Source: Dyadobacter endophyticus | GTDB taxonomy: Bacteria; Bacteroidota; Bacteroidia; Cytophagales; Spirosomataceae | Length of the DNA stretch: 64,000 nt | Assembly (NCBI RefSeq): GCF_014641595.1 | Contig: NZ_BMIA01000003.1 | Span: 62,001-126,000, forward strand | Reading direction: 5' to 3' | In this document: positions 14,554 to 24,034 of the stretch, piece by piece | How the letters are laid out: the number at the start of each line of letters is the position of its first letter | Numbering within the stretch: position 1 is the stretch's first letter | The notes under the pieces: generated by a model | Told to the model about the DNA's origin: nothing | What the model saw: the letters and a program-made list of their open reading frames with translations, nothing else | Databases searched by the model: none | Translations under genes and position numbers: made by a program

Positions 14554-16863
14554 CTAAAACTCCCACCGGTAACTCAGCACCGGAATCAGTCCCAGCTGTT
14601 TTTGTCTGACTATCTTCTGCTGATAAGCATCGTAGTAGCTAAATGCCTCATTTCTTGTTCCGGACACATTTTGCAAGTCGAGCGCGAGCGTTGTACTGTA
14701 TGATGTCCTGCTCTTTTTGAGGTAAATCCGCAGATCCGGACGGAAATAATCTTTCAATTTCGACGCGAATGGATCGCCGGACTGGTACATGGTCTGCTGA
14801 CTTGTTTTCGATGCGTCAAGGTCAATCGGCGTCTCGCGGAACCCGCCCAGCCAGAGTATTTTGGTATTGATACCCCAAAGGCGTGAGCCGGATTTAAACT
14901 CTTTTCCTCCCGTAAAGCTGAATGTATGCCCACCGTCGAAGCGCCCCTTTTCCCGCTCGCCATTCATAACATAGGTGGCACTATACAATGAGCCGGAAGC
15001 CATCATGTAAAAATCCTGGCTCAATAGCTTCTGGTACGTAGCTTCCAGGCCGTAGTTGCGTCCCTTACCATTACTTCCGAGGCCCTCACCCACTCTCGTT
15101 TCAATGAGGTTCAAAGCAGAAAAACCCGAACTATTGGCCGGCACGTCGAAATGCTCCTGCCAGTAGGCCTCTATTTTCAGGCTGTTGTTCCTTCGAAAAT
15201 TGCGTTGGTAGCTGACTACAAAATGATGCGCTTTGGCAGGCCGCAGATTGGGGTTTCCCGAAAAGCGGGTTGTGGAATAACTCGCGGCATAAAGTTGGGT
15301 AAGCGGCAACTGGCTGTGAAGGCCGTACGAGAAACTTAACTTTTGGTTTTCGGCCAGCTGCCAGCGCAATGCAGCCCGCGGTTCGAGCGTACGATGTGTT
15401 TGGGCACGCCAGAGGTCCACTTTACTAATGGTAGCGTTCAATCCGAGCTCGCCCACGACGCCGGGAGCGATCGGCAATGTCCATTCGGCAAACGGCTGAA
15501 AGAGCTTCGATTTTATTTCCTCATAATTGTACAGCGGTGCCAGGCGGTCGTACTGGAACGTAAAATAGCCTCCAACTTTCAGCTTTCCGCCGCCTGTAAA
15601 CCGGTAGTTGAGGACCATATTACCATTGATCTTAACCTTATTAAGCGAATCATCTTCAATAGGATACGAATATTCAGGAACATTGGTATCACCTTTATAA
15701 AATGCTCGCGAGGTTTGTAGTCCCGACATGACAAACGCAGTATTCAATACAGCGCGGCCACCAATAGGAAGTGCATGCGTAACCCCCGCAGCCCCCATTT
15801 TGTTCTTATAAATGATATTATGAGAATCCTTGTAGAACTCCCACTTGGTAGAGTCTGGCTCTGCTTTGAAAGTGTTGCTGCTGATTCCACCCAACCCGAA
15901 AACAGTAATTTTGCCGCCTTTTTTCATCGGGAAATGCAGATTGAACGAGAGGTCCTGAAAACGAATGTCCTCCCCTCCGAAATTGACACCCATCGAACCC
16001 AGCAGACCAGTGAACGAGTAGCGGTAATTGGCCAGGTACGACGCCCTCGATTTCTTTGAAAAAGGCCCCTCCGCAGCAACGTCCAGCCCTATTAGCCCTG
16101 CCTGTGCCGTAAACTCATGCCGCTCATCATTTCCCTTTCTCAGGCGCATGTCCATCACGCCCGAGATCGCATTCCCATACTGTGCGGGGAAAGCGCCGTT
16201 CAGAAAGTATGATGTCGCCAGCAATTGGGTACTAAGGATATTCACGCCTCCACCAGCAGACGTCGGGCGGTCGCTGAATGTCCCGGCATTCGACAAATGG
16301 TTCGGATTCACGATTTCCACGCCTTCGAGCCGCCATTGCATGCTGTTGGGCGAGTTCCCGCGTATGACGAGCCCGTTGGCCTGGTCGTTGGCGGCGGCAA
16401 CACCCGCAAAGGAGGTCGCTACACGCGCGGGATCGAGGTAAGTGGCCGCGTAACGCAGGGTTTGCTCGGCTGTAATGGCTTGCACGCTGTTGAATGCCGG
16501 CGGCCTACTGCCTGATACGGTCGCTTCCTGCAATTGCCTGCCGCTGGCACCGAGCCGCACTTCCTGCACATTTTCTTTTCCCGATTCGAGCAGTATTTCC
16601 GATATCACCAAAGTCTGATAGCCTACATATGAGACCGTCAGCACATGCCTTCCCACTTCCACACCCTCGAAGCGGAACGCACCCGATTCGTCGGTAATGC
16701 CGCCTTTCCCGTCGAGCTGCACCGTGGCCTGCGCCAGCGGCAAGCCAGAGTCGGCATCCTTCACACTCCCGCGCACAATGGATGTCAATTCCTGCGCATA
16801 AATAAAACTGGTGGAAAGCAGGAAAAGTAAAAGTGTACGGATCATAAGATTGTTAATTGACAT
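14554..16863 (-). CDS. TonB-dependent receptor with carboxypeptidase-like domain
   Basis: A 769-residue outer-membrane protein. Signal peptide ends about residue 23 (FIYAQ). A CarboxypepD-reg-like beta-sandwich follows (about 27-105, with GRHVLTVSYVGYQTL). The plug spans about 120-235 (RGNSPNSMQWRLEGVEIVNP) and a 22-strand-type barrel follows to the terminal aromatic residue (SYRWEF). It imports an unknown ligand using TonB energy. It is transcribed divergently from the BlaI/M56 pair, with a BlaI operator in the shared 117-bp gap, so repression by BlaI is likely. The 8-bp repeat array follows its stop. Confidence 0.85.
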   Translation of the reverse strand: MSINNLMIRTLLLFLLSTSFIYAQELTSIVRGSVKDADSGLPLAQATVQLDGKGGITDESGAFRFEGVEVGRHVLTVSYVGYQTLVISEILLESGKENVQEVRLGASGRQLQEATVSGSRPPAFNSVQAITAEQTLRYAATYLDPARVATSFAGVAAANDQANGLVIRGNSPNSMQWRLEGVEIVNPNHLSNAGTFSDRPTSAGGGVNILSTQLLATSYFLNGAFPAQYGNAISGVMDMRLRKGNDERHEFTAQAGLIGLDVAAEGPFSKKSRASYLANYRYSFTGLLGSMGVNFGGEDIRFQDLSFNLHFPMKKGGKITVFGLGGISSNTFKAEPDSTKWEFYKDSHNIIYKNKMGAAGVTHALPIGGRAVLNTAFVMSGLQTSRAFYKGDTNVPEYSYPIEDDSLNKVKINGNMVLNYRFTGGGKLKVGGYFTFQYDRLAPLYNYEEIKSKLFQPFAEWTLPIAPGVVGELGLNATISKVDLWRAQTHRTLEPRAALRWQLAENQKLSFSYGLHSQLPLTQLYAASYSTTRFSGNPNLRPAKAHHFVVSYQRNFRRNNSLKIEAYWQEHFDVPANSSGFSALNLIETRVGEGLGSNGKGRNYGLEATYQKLLSQDFYMMASGSLYSATYVMNGEREKGRFDGGHTFSFTGGKEFKSGSRLWGINTKILWLGGFRETPIDLDASKTSQQTMYQSGDPFASKLKDYFRPDLRIYLKKSRTSYSTTLALDLQNVSGTRNEAFSYYDAYQQKIVRQKQLGLIPVLSYRWEF

Positions 16864-16930
16864 TCAAAACTATCAGTTACAAAAATAGGCCGGATCGTTG
16901 CATCGAATATTTTTATTTTTCAATTTTTAT

Positions 16931-16960
16931 TCTACATTTGTAGAGTATACTATATTTTTG
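16931..16960. promoter_or_regulatory. BlaI-type operator in divergent promoter region
   Basis: TCTACATTTGTAGA (16931-16944) contains TACATTTGTA, an exact match to the TACAnnTGTA BlaI/MecI operator core. A second degenerate copy lies at 16950-16963, and TATTTTTG at 16953-16960 fits the Bacteroidota -7 box (TAnnTTTG) for the blaI start at 16981. The site is shared by the divergent TonB receptor gene. Confidence 0.72.
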
Positions 16961-16980
16961 TAGAGCAAAGAGCCACGGTC

Positions 16981-17355
16981 ATGTCACTCACCAAAGCCGA
17001 AGAACAACTCATGGAATACCTCTGGCAAAAAGAGAAGGTCTTCATGAAAGATCTGATCGAATGCTTTCCTGATCCGAAGCCCGCCACCACAACGGTCGCG
17101 ACACTGCTTAAAAGAATGCAGGACAAGGGGTTTGTAGCATATACCCTGTTTGGCAATTCACGCGAATACTATCCGCTGGTGGAAAAGAAGGACTACTTCT
17201 CGAAGCATGTGAATGGTATCATCAAAAACTTCTTCAACGACTCCGTTGCTCAGTTCGGCTCGTTCTTCGCGCGCGATACGAGCATGAGCACCCGTGAGCT
17301 GGAAGAATTACGGAACATCATCGACGAAGAAATCAAACGCAAACAAAATGGTTAG
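16981..17355 (+). CDS. blaI: BlaI/MecI/CopY-family repressor
   Basis: A 124-residue winged-helix repressor beginning MSLTKAEEQLMEYLWQKEKV, the standard BlaI start. Recognition helix lies in PKPATTTVATLLKRMQDKGF, with a dimerisation helix at the C-terminus (STRELEELRNIIDEEIKRK). In BlaR1-BlaI systems the membrane sensor cleaves BlaI after a signal. Here the sensor gene overlaps its stop by 8 nt, and an operator lies just upstream, so autoregulation and control of the divergent TonB receptor are likely. Whether beta-lactam is the signal is unknown. Confidence 0.9.
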   Translation: MSLTKAEEQLMEYLWQKEKVFMKDLIECFPDPKPATTTVATLLKRMQDKGFVAYTLFGNSREYYPLVEKKDYFSKHVNGIIKNFFNDSVAQFGSFFARDTSMSTRELEELRNIIDEEIKRKQNG

Positions 17356-18811
17356 CTATCTCATCAAATCCATCGTGTGCTCGGGGCTTTTGCTTGTGGT
17401 GTACCATTTCATTCTCGAACGTGAGAAAATGCTGCGGTTCAACCGGTTTTATTTGCTGCTGGCGATGGTATTCACTTTGCTCGTCCCGCTTGCCACGATT
17501 GATATGCCCTCGCAGGTAGTCGAAGAGCTGGTTCCGGACAATATAGCCACCGTGCCGACCGTGCATACCGCAGCGGTTAACGCGCCACTCCCGGTTTCAC
17601 GATATGACAAGCCTGTTATCCCCGATTACCTGCCCTGGCTGGCCTATGGGATAATCAGCACGGTTCTGCTCTTGCGGATCGGCATTCAAATTCTGACTGT
17701 TCTACGGTCCAAATCCGGCCGCAGGATAATTCCTTTCGAAACGGCGAAACTGGTGTTGATGCCCGACGACACACCGACCTACAGTTTTTTCAACTTCATT
17801 TTCATCTCGCAGAAAGCATTTGACTTTGAGGCTGTTCCAAAAGAAATTCTCGCACACGAGCTCGCGCATTCGAAGCAAGCGCATTCGATTGATATCCTCT
17901 TTACGGAAGTACTGCTTGCATTCTGCTGGTTCAACCCGCTGTTCCTGCTTTACCGCCGCGCCATCCGGCTAAACCATGAATACCTCGCCGACGACGCGGT
18001 GCTAGCTGGCCCTACCGGCGTGAAAGAATACCAGTTACTCCTGCTCGATACCCTCCTCGCCCACCGCACGACCGCACTTGTCAGTTCCTTCAATTATCCT
18101 GTCACTAAAAAACGATTAGCCATGATGACTACGAAGATTAATCTACGCAATCAGTTTATCAAAAAGGCATTGGTTGCATTGCTGCTACCGGTGCTGGCAT
18201 TTGTTGTTGCAGAAAAGACCTATTCACAGCAAGCCGCAACGAAAAAGGAACCGACATCGGAAAGGAAAGCTGAAAATGTACCCGTGTCCGGCAATGAAGC
18301 TGTTTCCGAAGCCGAAATGGAGGATTTCTTTGCAACAATCGAGAAAAACACCCGGTATGTCACGAACAAAAAAGGCCGTACAGATCCTGTTACAGAAATC
18401 ATTCCCGAACTCGAAAACCAGCTATATACAGTCTACGAAAGGATGAATGACACACAAAAACAGCAGGTTAAGGCGAAAAACATCTCGGTTTTCAGGATGA
18501 AAATTCCAGTGAAGAAAGCTCCCACTCCTGAAATATTCGAAAACTGGAAAAAACCAACGGTTTTCGGAGTCTGGCTCAACGGCAAACGAGTCCCTAATAC
18601 AGAATTGAATAAATATAAGTATTCCGACATTGTAGAATACTGGCACAGCAAATTGTACGGAGCCGCGAAAAAAGGCCGCATTTACAAATACCAGCTGGAA
18701 CTGACGACCAACGACTACTTTGACAAAACCTACGAAGAACGGGTCAATGACCGCGTCATTATCACCCGTGCAGGCTGGATAGGCACGAAACCGGCGACTA
18801 TTAAAAAATAG
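17348..18811 (+). CDS. M56-family (BlaR1-like) membrane metallopeptidase
   Basis: A 487-residue protein with hydrophobic segments near 1-24, 33-50, 95-115 and 275-295. The zinc motif is HELAH (residue 171 region) followed by RLNHEYLADDAVL supplying the third ligand. The C-terminal 180 residues are periplasmic and lack a penicillin-binding domain (no SxxK/KTG transpeptidase pattern seen), so the sensed signal need not be beta-lactam. The start ATG at 17348 overlaps the blaI stop, giving translational coupling. It should degrade or trigger degradation of BlaI. Confidence 0.85.
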   Translation: MVSYLIKSIVCSGLLLVVYHFILEREKMLRFNRFYLLLAMVFTLLVPLATIDMPSQVVEELVPDNIATVPTVHTAAVNAPLPVSRYDKPVIPDYLPWLAYGIISTVLLLRIGIQILTVLRSKSGRRIIPFETAKLVLMPDDTPTYSFFNFIFISQKAFDFEAVPKEILAHELAHSKQAHSIDILFTEVLLAFCWFNPLFLLYRRAIRLNHEYLADDAVLAGPTGVKEYQLLLLDTLLAHRTTALVSSFNYPVTKKRLAMMTTKINLRNQFIKKALVALLLPVLAFVVAEKTYSQQAATKKEPTSERKAENVPVSGNEAVSEAEMEDFFATIEKNTRYVTNKKGRTDPVTEIIPELENQLYTVYERMNDTQKQQVKAKNISVFRMKIPVKKAPTPEIFENWKKPTVFGVWLNGKRVPNTELNKYKYSDIVEYWHSKLYGAAKKGRIYKYQLELTTNDYFDKTYEERVNDRVIITRAGWIGTKPATIKK

Positions 18812-18831
18812 GAATCAACCCCATTGGAGTC

Positions 18832-18862
18832 AAAAAAGCAGAATTAACGTTCTGCTTTTTTT
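18832..18862 (+). terminator. Terminator after M56 peptidase gene
   Basis: AAAAAGCAGAA (18833-18843), 6-nt loop, TTCTGCTTTTT (18850-18860), then further T residues. It starts 21 nt after the stop and ends the blaI-M56 transcript. Confidence 0.88.
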
Positions 18863-18887
18863 CATGCCTCCCTACTACATATTATCG

Positions 18888-18895
18888 TACTTTTG
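18888..18895 (+). promoter_or_regulatory. Possible -7 box for hemF
   Basis: TACTTTTG fits the Bacteroidota TAnnTTTG consensus, 23 bp before the hemF ATG and just after the upstream terminator. No convincing -33 TTG is seen at the right spacing. Confidence 0.35.
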
Positions 18896-18918
18896 GGCAT
18901 TGGAATAAGCGTTCAAAT

Positions 18919-19830
18919 ATGAAAGTTGAAGATATAGAATCCTTTTTTAAAGATTTACAAGACCGCATTTGTGCTGCCATCGAAACTGCCGACGGCGGCG
19001 CCGCATTTCTCGAAGATCTCTGGCAGCACCATTCCGGCGGCGGCGGCCGCACGAGACTAATCCAGAACGGCGCCGTGATCGAAAAGGGTGGTGTGAATTT
19101 TTCGAGTGTTAAAGGCGAGGTTCATCCCAGGCTACGGGCGCAAATGAACCTGAGCGAAAACGAAAGCCATCAGTTTACAGCCACGGGCGTGTCCATCGTG
19201 ATGCACCCGCGCAACCCGCACGTACCTATTATACATATGAACGTGCGCTATTTCGAGCTCGACAATGGCACCTGCTGGTTCGGCGGCGGGATCGACCTCA
19301 CGCCGCATTACGTGGTCGAGGAAGACGCCCGTGCATTTCACCAGACCTTGAAAGCCGCCTGCGACAAGCACCACGCCGAGTTTTACCCTAAATTCAAAAC
19401 CTGGGCCGATGATTACTTCTTCATCCAGCACCGCAACGAAACACGGGGAGTAGGCGGTATTTTCTTCGATTACCTCAAACCGGACGAGCCCGGCAACGGG
19501 CAAGGACTCTCCAAAACGCAGCTTTTCGAATTTGTAAAAGAAGTGGGTGAAAATTTCGCCCCTGTTTACACCGCATTCATGCAGAAATATGCAGATAAGC
19601 CTTTTACCGAAGATCAAAAACAATGGCAATACCTGCGCCGGGGACGCTATGTGGAGTTCAATCTGGTGTGGGATCGCGGCACGAAGTTCGGGCTTGAAAC
19701 CAATGGCCGGACGGAATCGATCCTGATGAGTTTGCCACCTCAGGCCAACTGGGAATATAATTTCATTCCGGAGCCTGGTTCGGCGGAAGCGGAAACCTTA
19801 GGCTGGCTCCGCAAGGGCGTGGCCTGGTAA
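18919..19830 (+). CDS. hemF: Coproporphyrinogen III oxidase, oxygen-dependent
   Basis: Catalyses the aerobic decarboxylation of coproporphyrinogen III to protoporphyrinogen IX in haem synthesis, in the cytoplasm. The 303-residue length fits the family. Diagnostic stretches are SGGGGRTRLIQNGAVIEKGG (39-58), GGGIDLTPHY (122-131) and RGRYVEFNLVWDRGTKFGL near 242-260. It is monocistronic, between a terminator and the convergent menC gene, whose 3' end it overlaps by 33 bp. Confidence 0.96.
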   Translation: MKVEDIESFFKDLQDRICAAIETADGGAAFLEDLWQHHSGGGGRTRLIQNGAVIEKGGVNFSSVKGEVHPRLRAQMNLSENESHQFTATGVSIVMHPRNPHVPIIHMNVRYFELDNGTCWFGGGIDLTPHYVVEEDARAFHQTLKAACDKHHAEFYPKFKTWADDYFFIQHRNETRGVGGIFFDYLKPDEPGNGQGLSKTQLFEFVKEVGENFAPVYTAFMQKYADKPFTEDQKQWQYLRRGRYVEFNLVWDRGTKFGLETNGRTESILMSLPPQANWEYNFIPEPGSAEAETLGWLRKGVAW

Positions 19831-20898
19831 TGTCCAGGCAACTTCCTTCTTGTAATACAAATGTCCGTTTTCAACCGTCAGCGGCGAATCGAAGTTGTTA
19901 GTGTAAAGCTGGCCGGTACCCAGTCCCTGCGGCAATGGATTGTTAAATTTGGCCGCATACTGCGCAATGGCGTTCAATCCGATGTTGGATTCCAATGCGG
20001 AGGTAATCCACCAGCCTATATGCAGCCTGTTGGCGATCTCGATCCATTCGCTTGTGGCCGTAAAGCCGCCCAGCAAAGTAGGTTTGAGAATAATAAAAGG
20101 CGGCGCCAGTTTTTTGAGCAAGGCAAACTTGTCGCGGTAATTGGTAATGCCTATCAATTCTTCATCCAAAGCAACCGGTACAGGAGAGGATGCACAAAGA
20201 TCAGCCATCAACTCGTGCTGCCCGGCTTTCACAGGCTGCTCGATCGAATGCAGGTCGAATGCGCTTAGTAGGGAAAGCCTTTCCTTTGCATTATCTGCCG
20301 TAAATGCTCCATTGGCATCGACGCGCAAAGTAATCGTGCCTTTATCAAATCTTTGCCGAATGGCTTCGAGGATCCGGCATTCCTGCTCAAAATCGATCGC
20401 CCCTACCTTCATTTTTAGGGTAGTGAAACCCAGCGAAAGCTTCTCTTCCACCTGCGCCAGCATGTTTTCGTAAGAGCCCATCCAGATCAGCCCGTTCATC
20501 AGAATGCCTTCCCCATTATTAGAAAAAGCATTTTTGAAAAGGACCCGCTGACCGCCATTCATGATATCGAGCAACGCCATTTCGATGCCGGCGCGAACAG
20601 AAGGCAGGTTTTCAGGAATCAGTTGTTCAAGGATAATACCCAGGTTGAATGGAAACACATCCAGATCAAGTTCATTGAAAATCCCACATACATCCGCCAG
20701 CCGTGCCTCGAAATCCGGGACATCGTCGACGCTCAAACCTTGTAACGGCCCGCATTCGCCGTAACCGGCCACACCGGGCTTCTCCGAGTCGGTTACGATG
20801 ATGATCCAGGAAGTTTTTTGTGTAAGTACCCCGCGAGAGGTGCCCGCTTCCTTGCGAAAATGAAGCGTATGTGGCTTATACACAATTTTTAACGGCAT
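19798..20898 (-). CDS. menC: o-Succinylbenzoate synthase (enolase superfamily)
   Basis: Catalyses dehydration of SHCHC to o-succinylbenzoate in menaquinone synthesis. The 366-residue protein has the superfamily barrel residues: KMK at 162-164, RVDANGAF with Asp194, EQP at 220-222, Asp245-Glu246, and Lys272 in LKPTLLGG. It ends with TSALESNIGL, typical of MenC. Related epimerases share this frame, so menC is preferred but not certain. It is divergent from lpxK and its last codons overlap hemF on the opposite strand. Confidence 0.85.
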   Translation of the reverse strand: MPLKIVYKPHTLHFRKEAGTSRGVLTQKTSWIIIVTDSEKPGVAGYGECGPLQGLSVDDVPDFEARLADVCGIFNELDLDVFPFNLGIILEQLIPENLPSVRAGIEMALLDIMNGGQRVLFKNAFSNNGEGILMNGLIWMGSYENMLAQVEEKLSLGFTTLKMKVGAIDFEQECRILEAIRQRFDKGTITLRVDANGAFTADNAKERLSLLSAFDLHSIEQPVKAGQHELMADLCASSPVPVALDEELIGITNYRDKFALLKKLAPPFIILKPTLLGGFTATSEWIEIANRLHIGWWITSALESNIGLNAIAQYAAKFNNPLPQGLGTGQLYTNNFDSPLTVENGHLYYKKEVAWTLPGHALAEPA

Positions 20899-20965
20899 GA
20901 TTTTGTGGTGTCAGATTTTAAAAGGGGCACAATATTAGACAAAATTTACGTAATTATGCACCAGG

Positions 20966-22006
20966 ATGAAAGAGCTGCCCTGGATAAAAAATGCATTCCT
21001 GCCCCTCTCGTGGATTTACGGTGCCATTACCGACGTGCGCAACTTTCTTTTCGACAAAGGCATCCTCCATTCCGAAAAAGTACCGCAAAAAGTAGTCGTC
21101 GTAGGCAACCTCACCGTCGGCGGAACGGGCAAAACGCCGGTTATAGAATACCTTACCCGCTTACTTTCGAAACAAATACCGACTGCGATCCTCAGCCGTG
21201 GTTATGGGCGGCAGACGAGCGGCTTTGTCGAAGCAGATGGTAATGCCTCAGCAACAACTATTGGCGACGAGCCTTTTCAGTTTTATACCAAATTCGGCCA
21301 GAGAGCAATTGTTGCCGTGTGCGAAAAACGCGTGGAGGGTGCTTTGAAAATCCATGAAAGACATCCTCACGTCGAACTACTCCTGCTCGACGATGCATTC
21401 CAGCACCGAGCCATTCTCCGCGACATTAATATCCTGCTGAATGACTACAACAGGCCGTTTTATCAGGATTACCCCTTCCCTGCCGGCCGTCTGCGCGAGC
21501 GACGCCATGGTGCCGGGCGAGCCGATGCCGTGATCGTAACCAAATGCCCGGCAATGCTCACTGTTTTGGAAAAAGAAAATATTATTGAAAATATCCATCG
21601 CTATACCCGCGCTGCTGTACCGGTTTTCTTCGCGACCACCCGCTACGACGTCCCGCAGTCCTACGAAGGCGGGCCTATTGAGTTAAAGAATGTTAAAATA
21701 GCAGCCGGAATCGCAAATCCGCAGCCATTCGCCGCATATTTGACCACCCGGTTCAGCGTTACAGATCAGAAGGTTTTTCCGGATCATCACAATTACACGC
21801 CAAGTGACGTCGAAGACCTGATTAAGAACCTAAAAAACGATACTTTTGTGGTCACGACTGAAAAGGATATGGTCAAATTAAAACCGTTGGTTGTCTCGAA
21901 AGGCTGCGCAGCACGTTTTGCGTACGTTCCGGTTTCCGTGGATTTCGGAGACGCAGAAGGGGCTTTCAAACAATGGGTCACATCACAGACCGACAACCGG
22001 TTTTAA
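20966..22006 (+). CDS. lpxK: Tetraacyldisaccharide 4'-kinase
   Basis: Phosphorylates the lipid A precursor at the inner membrane, the penultimate step common to lipid A synthesis. The 346-residue protein has the family Walker A GNLTVGGTGKTP near residues 47-58, an N-terminal hydrophobic helix region, RGYGRQTSGF and LDDAFQHR (LLLLDDAFQHRAI). It starts 67 bp from the divergent menC gene and leads a close run with the porin, miaE and addB-like genes (gaps of about 17-23 bp). Confidence 0.95.
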   Translation: MKELPWIKNAFLPLSWIYGAITDVRNFLFDKGILHSEKVPQKVVVVGNLTVGGTGKTPVIEYLTRLLSKQIPTAILSRGYGRQTSGFVEADGNASATTIGDEPFQFYTKFGQRAIVAVCEKRVEGALKIHERHPHVELLLLDDAFQHRAILRDINILLNDYNRPFYQDYPFPAGRLRERRHGAGRADAVIVTKCPAMLTVLEKENIIENIHRYTRAAVPVFFATTRYDVPQSYEGGPIELKNVKIAAGIANPQPFAAYLTTRFSVTDQKVFPDHHNYTPSDVEDLIKNLKNDTFVVTTEKDMVKLKPLVVSKGCAARFAYVPVSVDFGDAEGAFKQWVTSQTDNRF

Positions 22007-22029
22007 AACGGCAGAACGAGTTTCCCTCT

Positions 22030-24015
22030 ATGAGAATTGTTTTATATAGCTTCCTGTGTGTTTTATGCAGCTTCCTCCTAACCATACCGACAGCCAGCGG
22101 CCAGGTGAAGCTTCCGGGCAACATAAGGATGCCAAGCGGCGGCGGAGGCGGGGGCGGTTCACGGGGGGGCGGAGGACAGTCGATCCTCGACGATAGCACC
22201 AAGAACGTCTACGGCCCGCAAACGACCCTGCATTTTTACGAGCACGATATTCTCTACAACAAGGATTCGGTACGCTACCTGGTGGACACCGGCCTGACCA
22301 ACTTCCACCGCTGGATGCCCATGGACAAGGCCTGGGGCAAGCTCGCGGACCTGGGCAACCACGTGACGGCATCGCGCAACCTGCTTTTTCAGCCACGGGA
22401 AGACATCGGAACACAGCTCGGCCTCCGGTCTTATGACGCCTATGCGATTAAACAGGACGAAGTCGCTTACGTCGATACCAAATCGCAGCATACCGAGCTG
22501 GATTTTATGTCGGGCCCGAAAAAAACCTCGCTCGGAACGTTCGCTTATACCCAGAACGTCCATTCGCGGTTCAATTTCGGAATGCGGGCAACGCGCCTGA
22601 CGTCCAACAAGATCTATGGTTTTGCCAATACCATCGGCTCAGCGGCGTTGCTCGGCCGGAACTGGACTTTTCTGGCACATACCAGCTTTTTTTCCAAAAA
22701 CAAAAAATACCTCATCCTGGCACATTACCGGCACATGAATATGAAGGTATCGGAACAGGGCGGCGTGATCCCCAATGTCGACGAAGCGGGTGTGGTAGAT
22801 AAATATTCCTACGACGGTGCCGCGAAGATCAGCGACAATGCCAACTCTTGGGAGCGCCGCCACGTTTTCCACGTTTACCAGCAATACCGGCTCCTCAACG
22901 GATTCCAGGTTTTCCAGCAAGCCGATTTCCAGAGTACCATCGACCATTATACCGACCTGAGTTTGACGCGTGGTCGTCAAAAAGGCATTTATCCGGCAAC
23001 CAAATTTGATACCAGCCAGACCCGCCAGGACATTTATTACAAGCTTTTCGACAATAAAGTAGGTATTAAGGGGTTTTACGAAGGTTTCAATTACCGGGCC
23101 TACATCCGGCAGCGCTTTTACAGCATGCGGGGCGGCGCACAGTCGGTTAACGAAACGGGCGCTCCTTTTGCAACATACCGAACGGGGCTGAAATTCGACA
23201 ATATCATAGGCGCCTGGCTGGGTTATTACCTGAAAGATTCGGTGCAGTACCTTACCGCGGAAGCCGATTTGAATCTGGGCAAGAATGTCGAATACCGCCT
23301 CAAAGCCGAGTTGAATACGCGTTGGGGGAAAGCCGGTTTCCAGAGCATTCAAACAGCCCCCGATCTGCTGGTACAGCGCTACCTGAACAACCATTTCGAC
23401 TGGCGTAACAATTTCGACCCTACCAAGGTCCAGACGATCTTCGCGTCGCTGGTCCTGAAAACGAAAAAGATCGAGTTTGTACCCGAAGCGCAGATACACC
23501 AGATCAACGACTATATTTATTATGACACAGCCGCGGTGCCACGTCAGCTCAATGCAGGTTTCAGATTGCTGCGCGTTGGTTTCAATTCCGGCATTCATTT
23601 GAACCGGTGGAATTTCACCACGATGGGATACCTCACGCTAAACGATAATAAGGACGTGATGCGCATTCCGACGGTATTCGCGAGCGGAGAAGTCACCTTT
23701 GATTTTGTGTATGCCAAAGTGCTTTTCATCCAGCTCGGACTGGCGGCGCGTTACCGCTCCTCATACCTAGCTGATGCTTATATGCCCGTTACCCAACAAT
23801 TCCATTTACAGAACAATACAAGATTAAATGAGAATGTTGTCGTGGATGGCTTCGCCAATGTGCGGATCAAGCGGGTAAGGTTATTCTTTAAAATGTCTTA
23901 TCTTAACCAGGGCGGCAACTTCGGCCTTTTCCCGAAAGGTTATTATGTGACGCCCGATTACCTGGGTCTTGCAAGGTCATTTTCATTCGGGATCAATTGG
24001 CCGCTGTTCGACTAG
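22030..24015 (+). CDS. Putative outer-membrane porin (Porin_10-like)
   Basis: A 661-residue protein. The start at 22030 gives a clean signal peptide (MRIVLYSFLCVLCSFLLTIP), followed by a glycine-rich low-complexity linker (residues about 38-50) and a long beta-rich region with alternating aromatic residues. The pattern YNKDSVRYLVDTGLTNFHRW and repeated barrel-like strands match the Bacteroidota putative-porin family (PF14121). It follows lpxK by 23 bp. The upstream extension to 21973 lies inside lpxK and lacks a signal sequence, so it is rejected. Substrate unknown. Confidence 0.78.
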   Translation: MRIVLYSFLCVLCSFLLTIPTASGQVKLPGNIRMPSGGGGGGGSRGGGGQSILDDSTKNVYGPQTTLHFYEHDILYNKDSVRYLVDTGLTNFHRWMPMDKAWGKLADLGNHVTASRNLLFQPREDIGTQLGLRSYDAYAIKQDEVAYVDTKSQHTELDFMSGPKKTSLGTFAYTQNVHSRFNFGMRATRLTSNKIYGFANTIGSAALLGRNWTFLAHTSFFSKNKKYLILAHYRHMNMKVSEQGGVIPNVDEAGVVDKYSYDGAAKISDNANSWERRHVFHVYQQYRLLNGFQVFQQADFQSTIDHYTDLSLTRGRQKGIYPATKFDTSQTRQDIYYKLFDNKVGIKGFYEGFNYRAYIRQRFYSMRGGAQSVNETGAPFATYRTGLKFDNIIGAWLGYYLKDSVQYLTAEADLNLGKNVEYRLKAELNTRWGKAGFQSIQTAPDLLVQRYLNNHFDWRNNFDPTKVQTIFASLVLKTKKIEFVPEAQIHQINDYIYYDTAAVPRQLNAGFRLLRVGFNSGIHLNRWNFTTMGYLTLNDNKDVMRIPTVFASGEVTFDFVYAKVLFIQLGLAARYRSSYLADAYMPVTQQFHLQNNTRLNENVVVDGFANVRIKRVRLFFKMSYLNQGGNFGLFPKGYYVTPDYLGLARSFSFGINWPLFD

Positions 24016-24034
24016 GACAAACTTTTTGACCAAT

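Noticed and set aside
17348..18811. Beta-lactam sensor BlaR1 with penicillin-binding domain
   Set aside because: Only the M56 peptidase and a short periplasmic part are present; no SxxK/KTG transpeptidase motifs.
19798..20898. Dipeptide epimerase instead of MenC
   Set aside because: Same superfamily, but the length, KMK, Asp/Glu and ALESNIGL pattern fit o-succinylbenzoate synthase better.
22639..23598. Long minus-strand frame (319 aa) opposite the porin
   Set aside because: Antisense shadow of the porin, low-quality composition.
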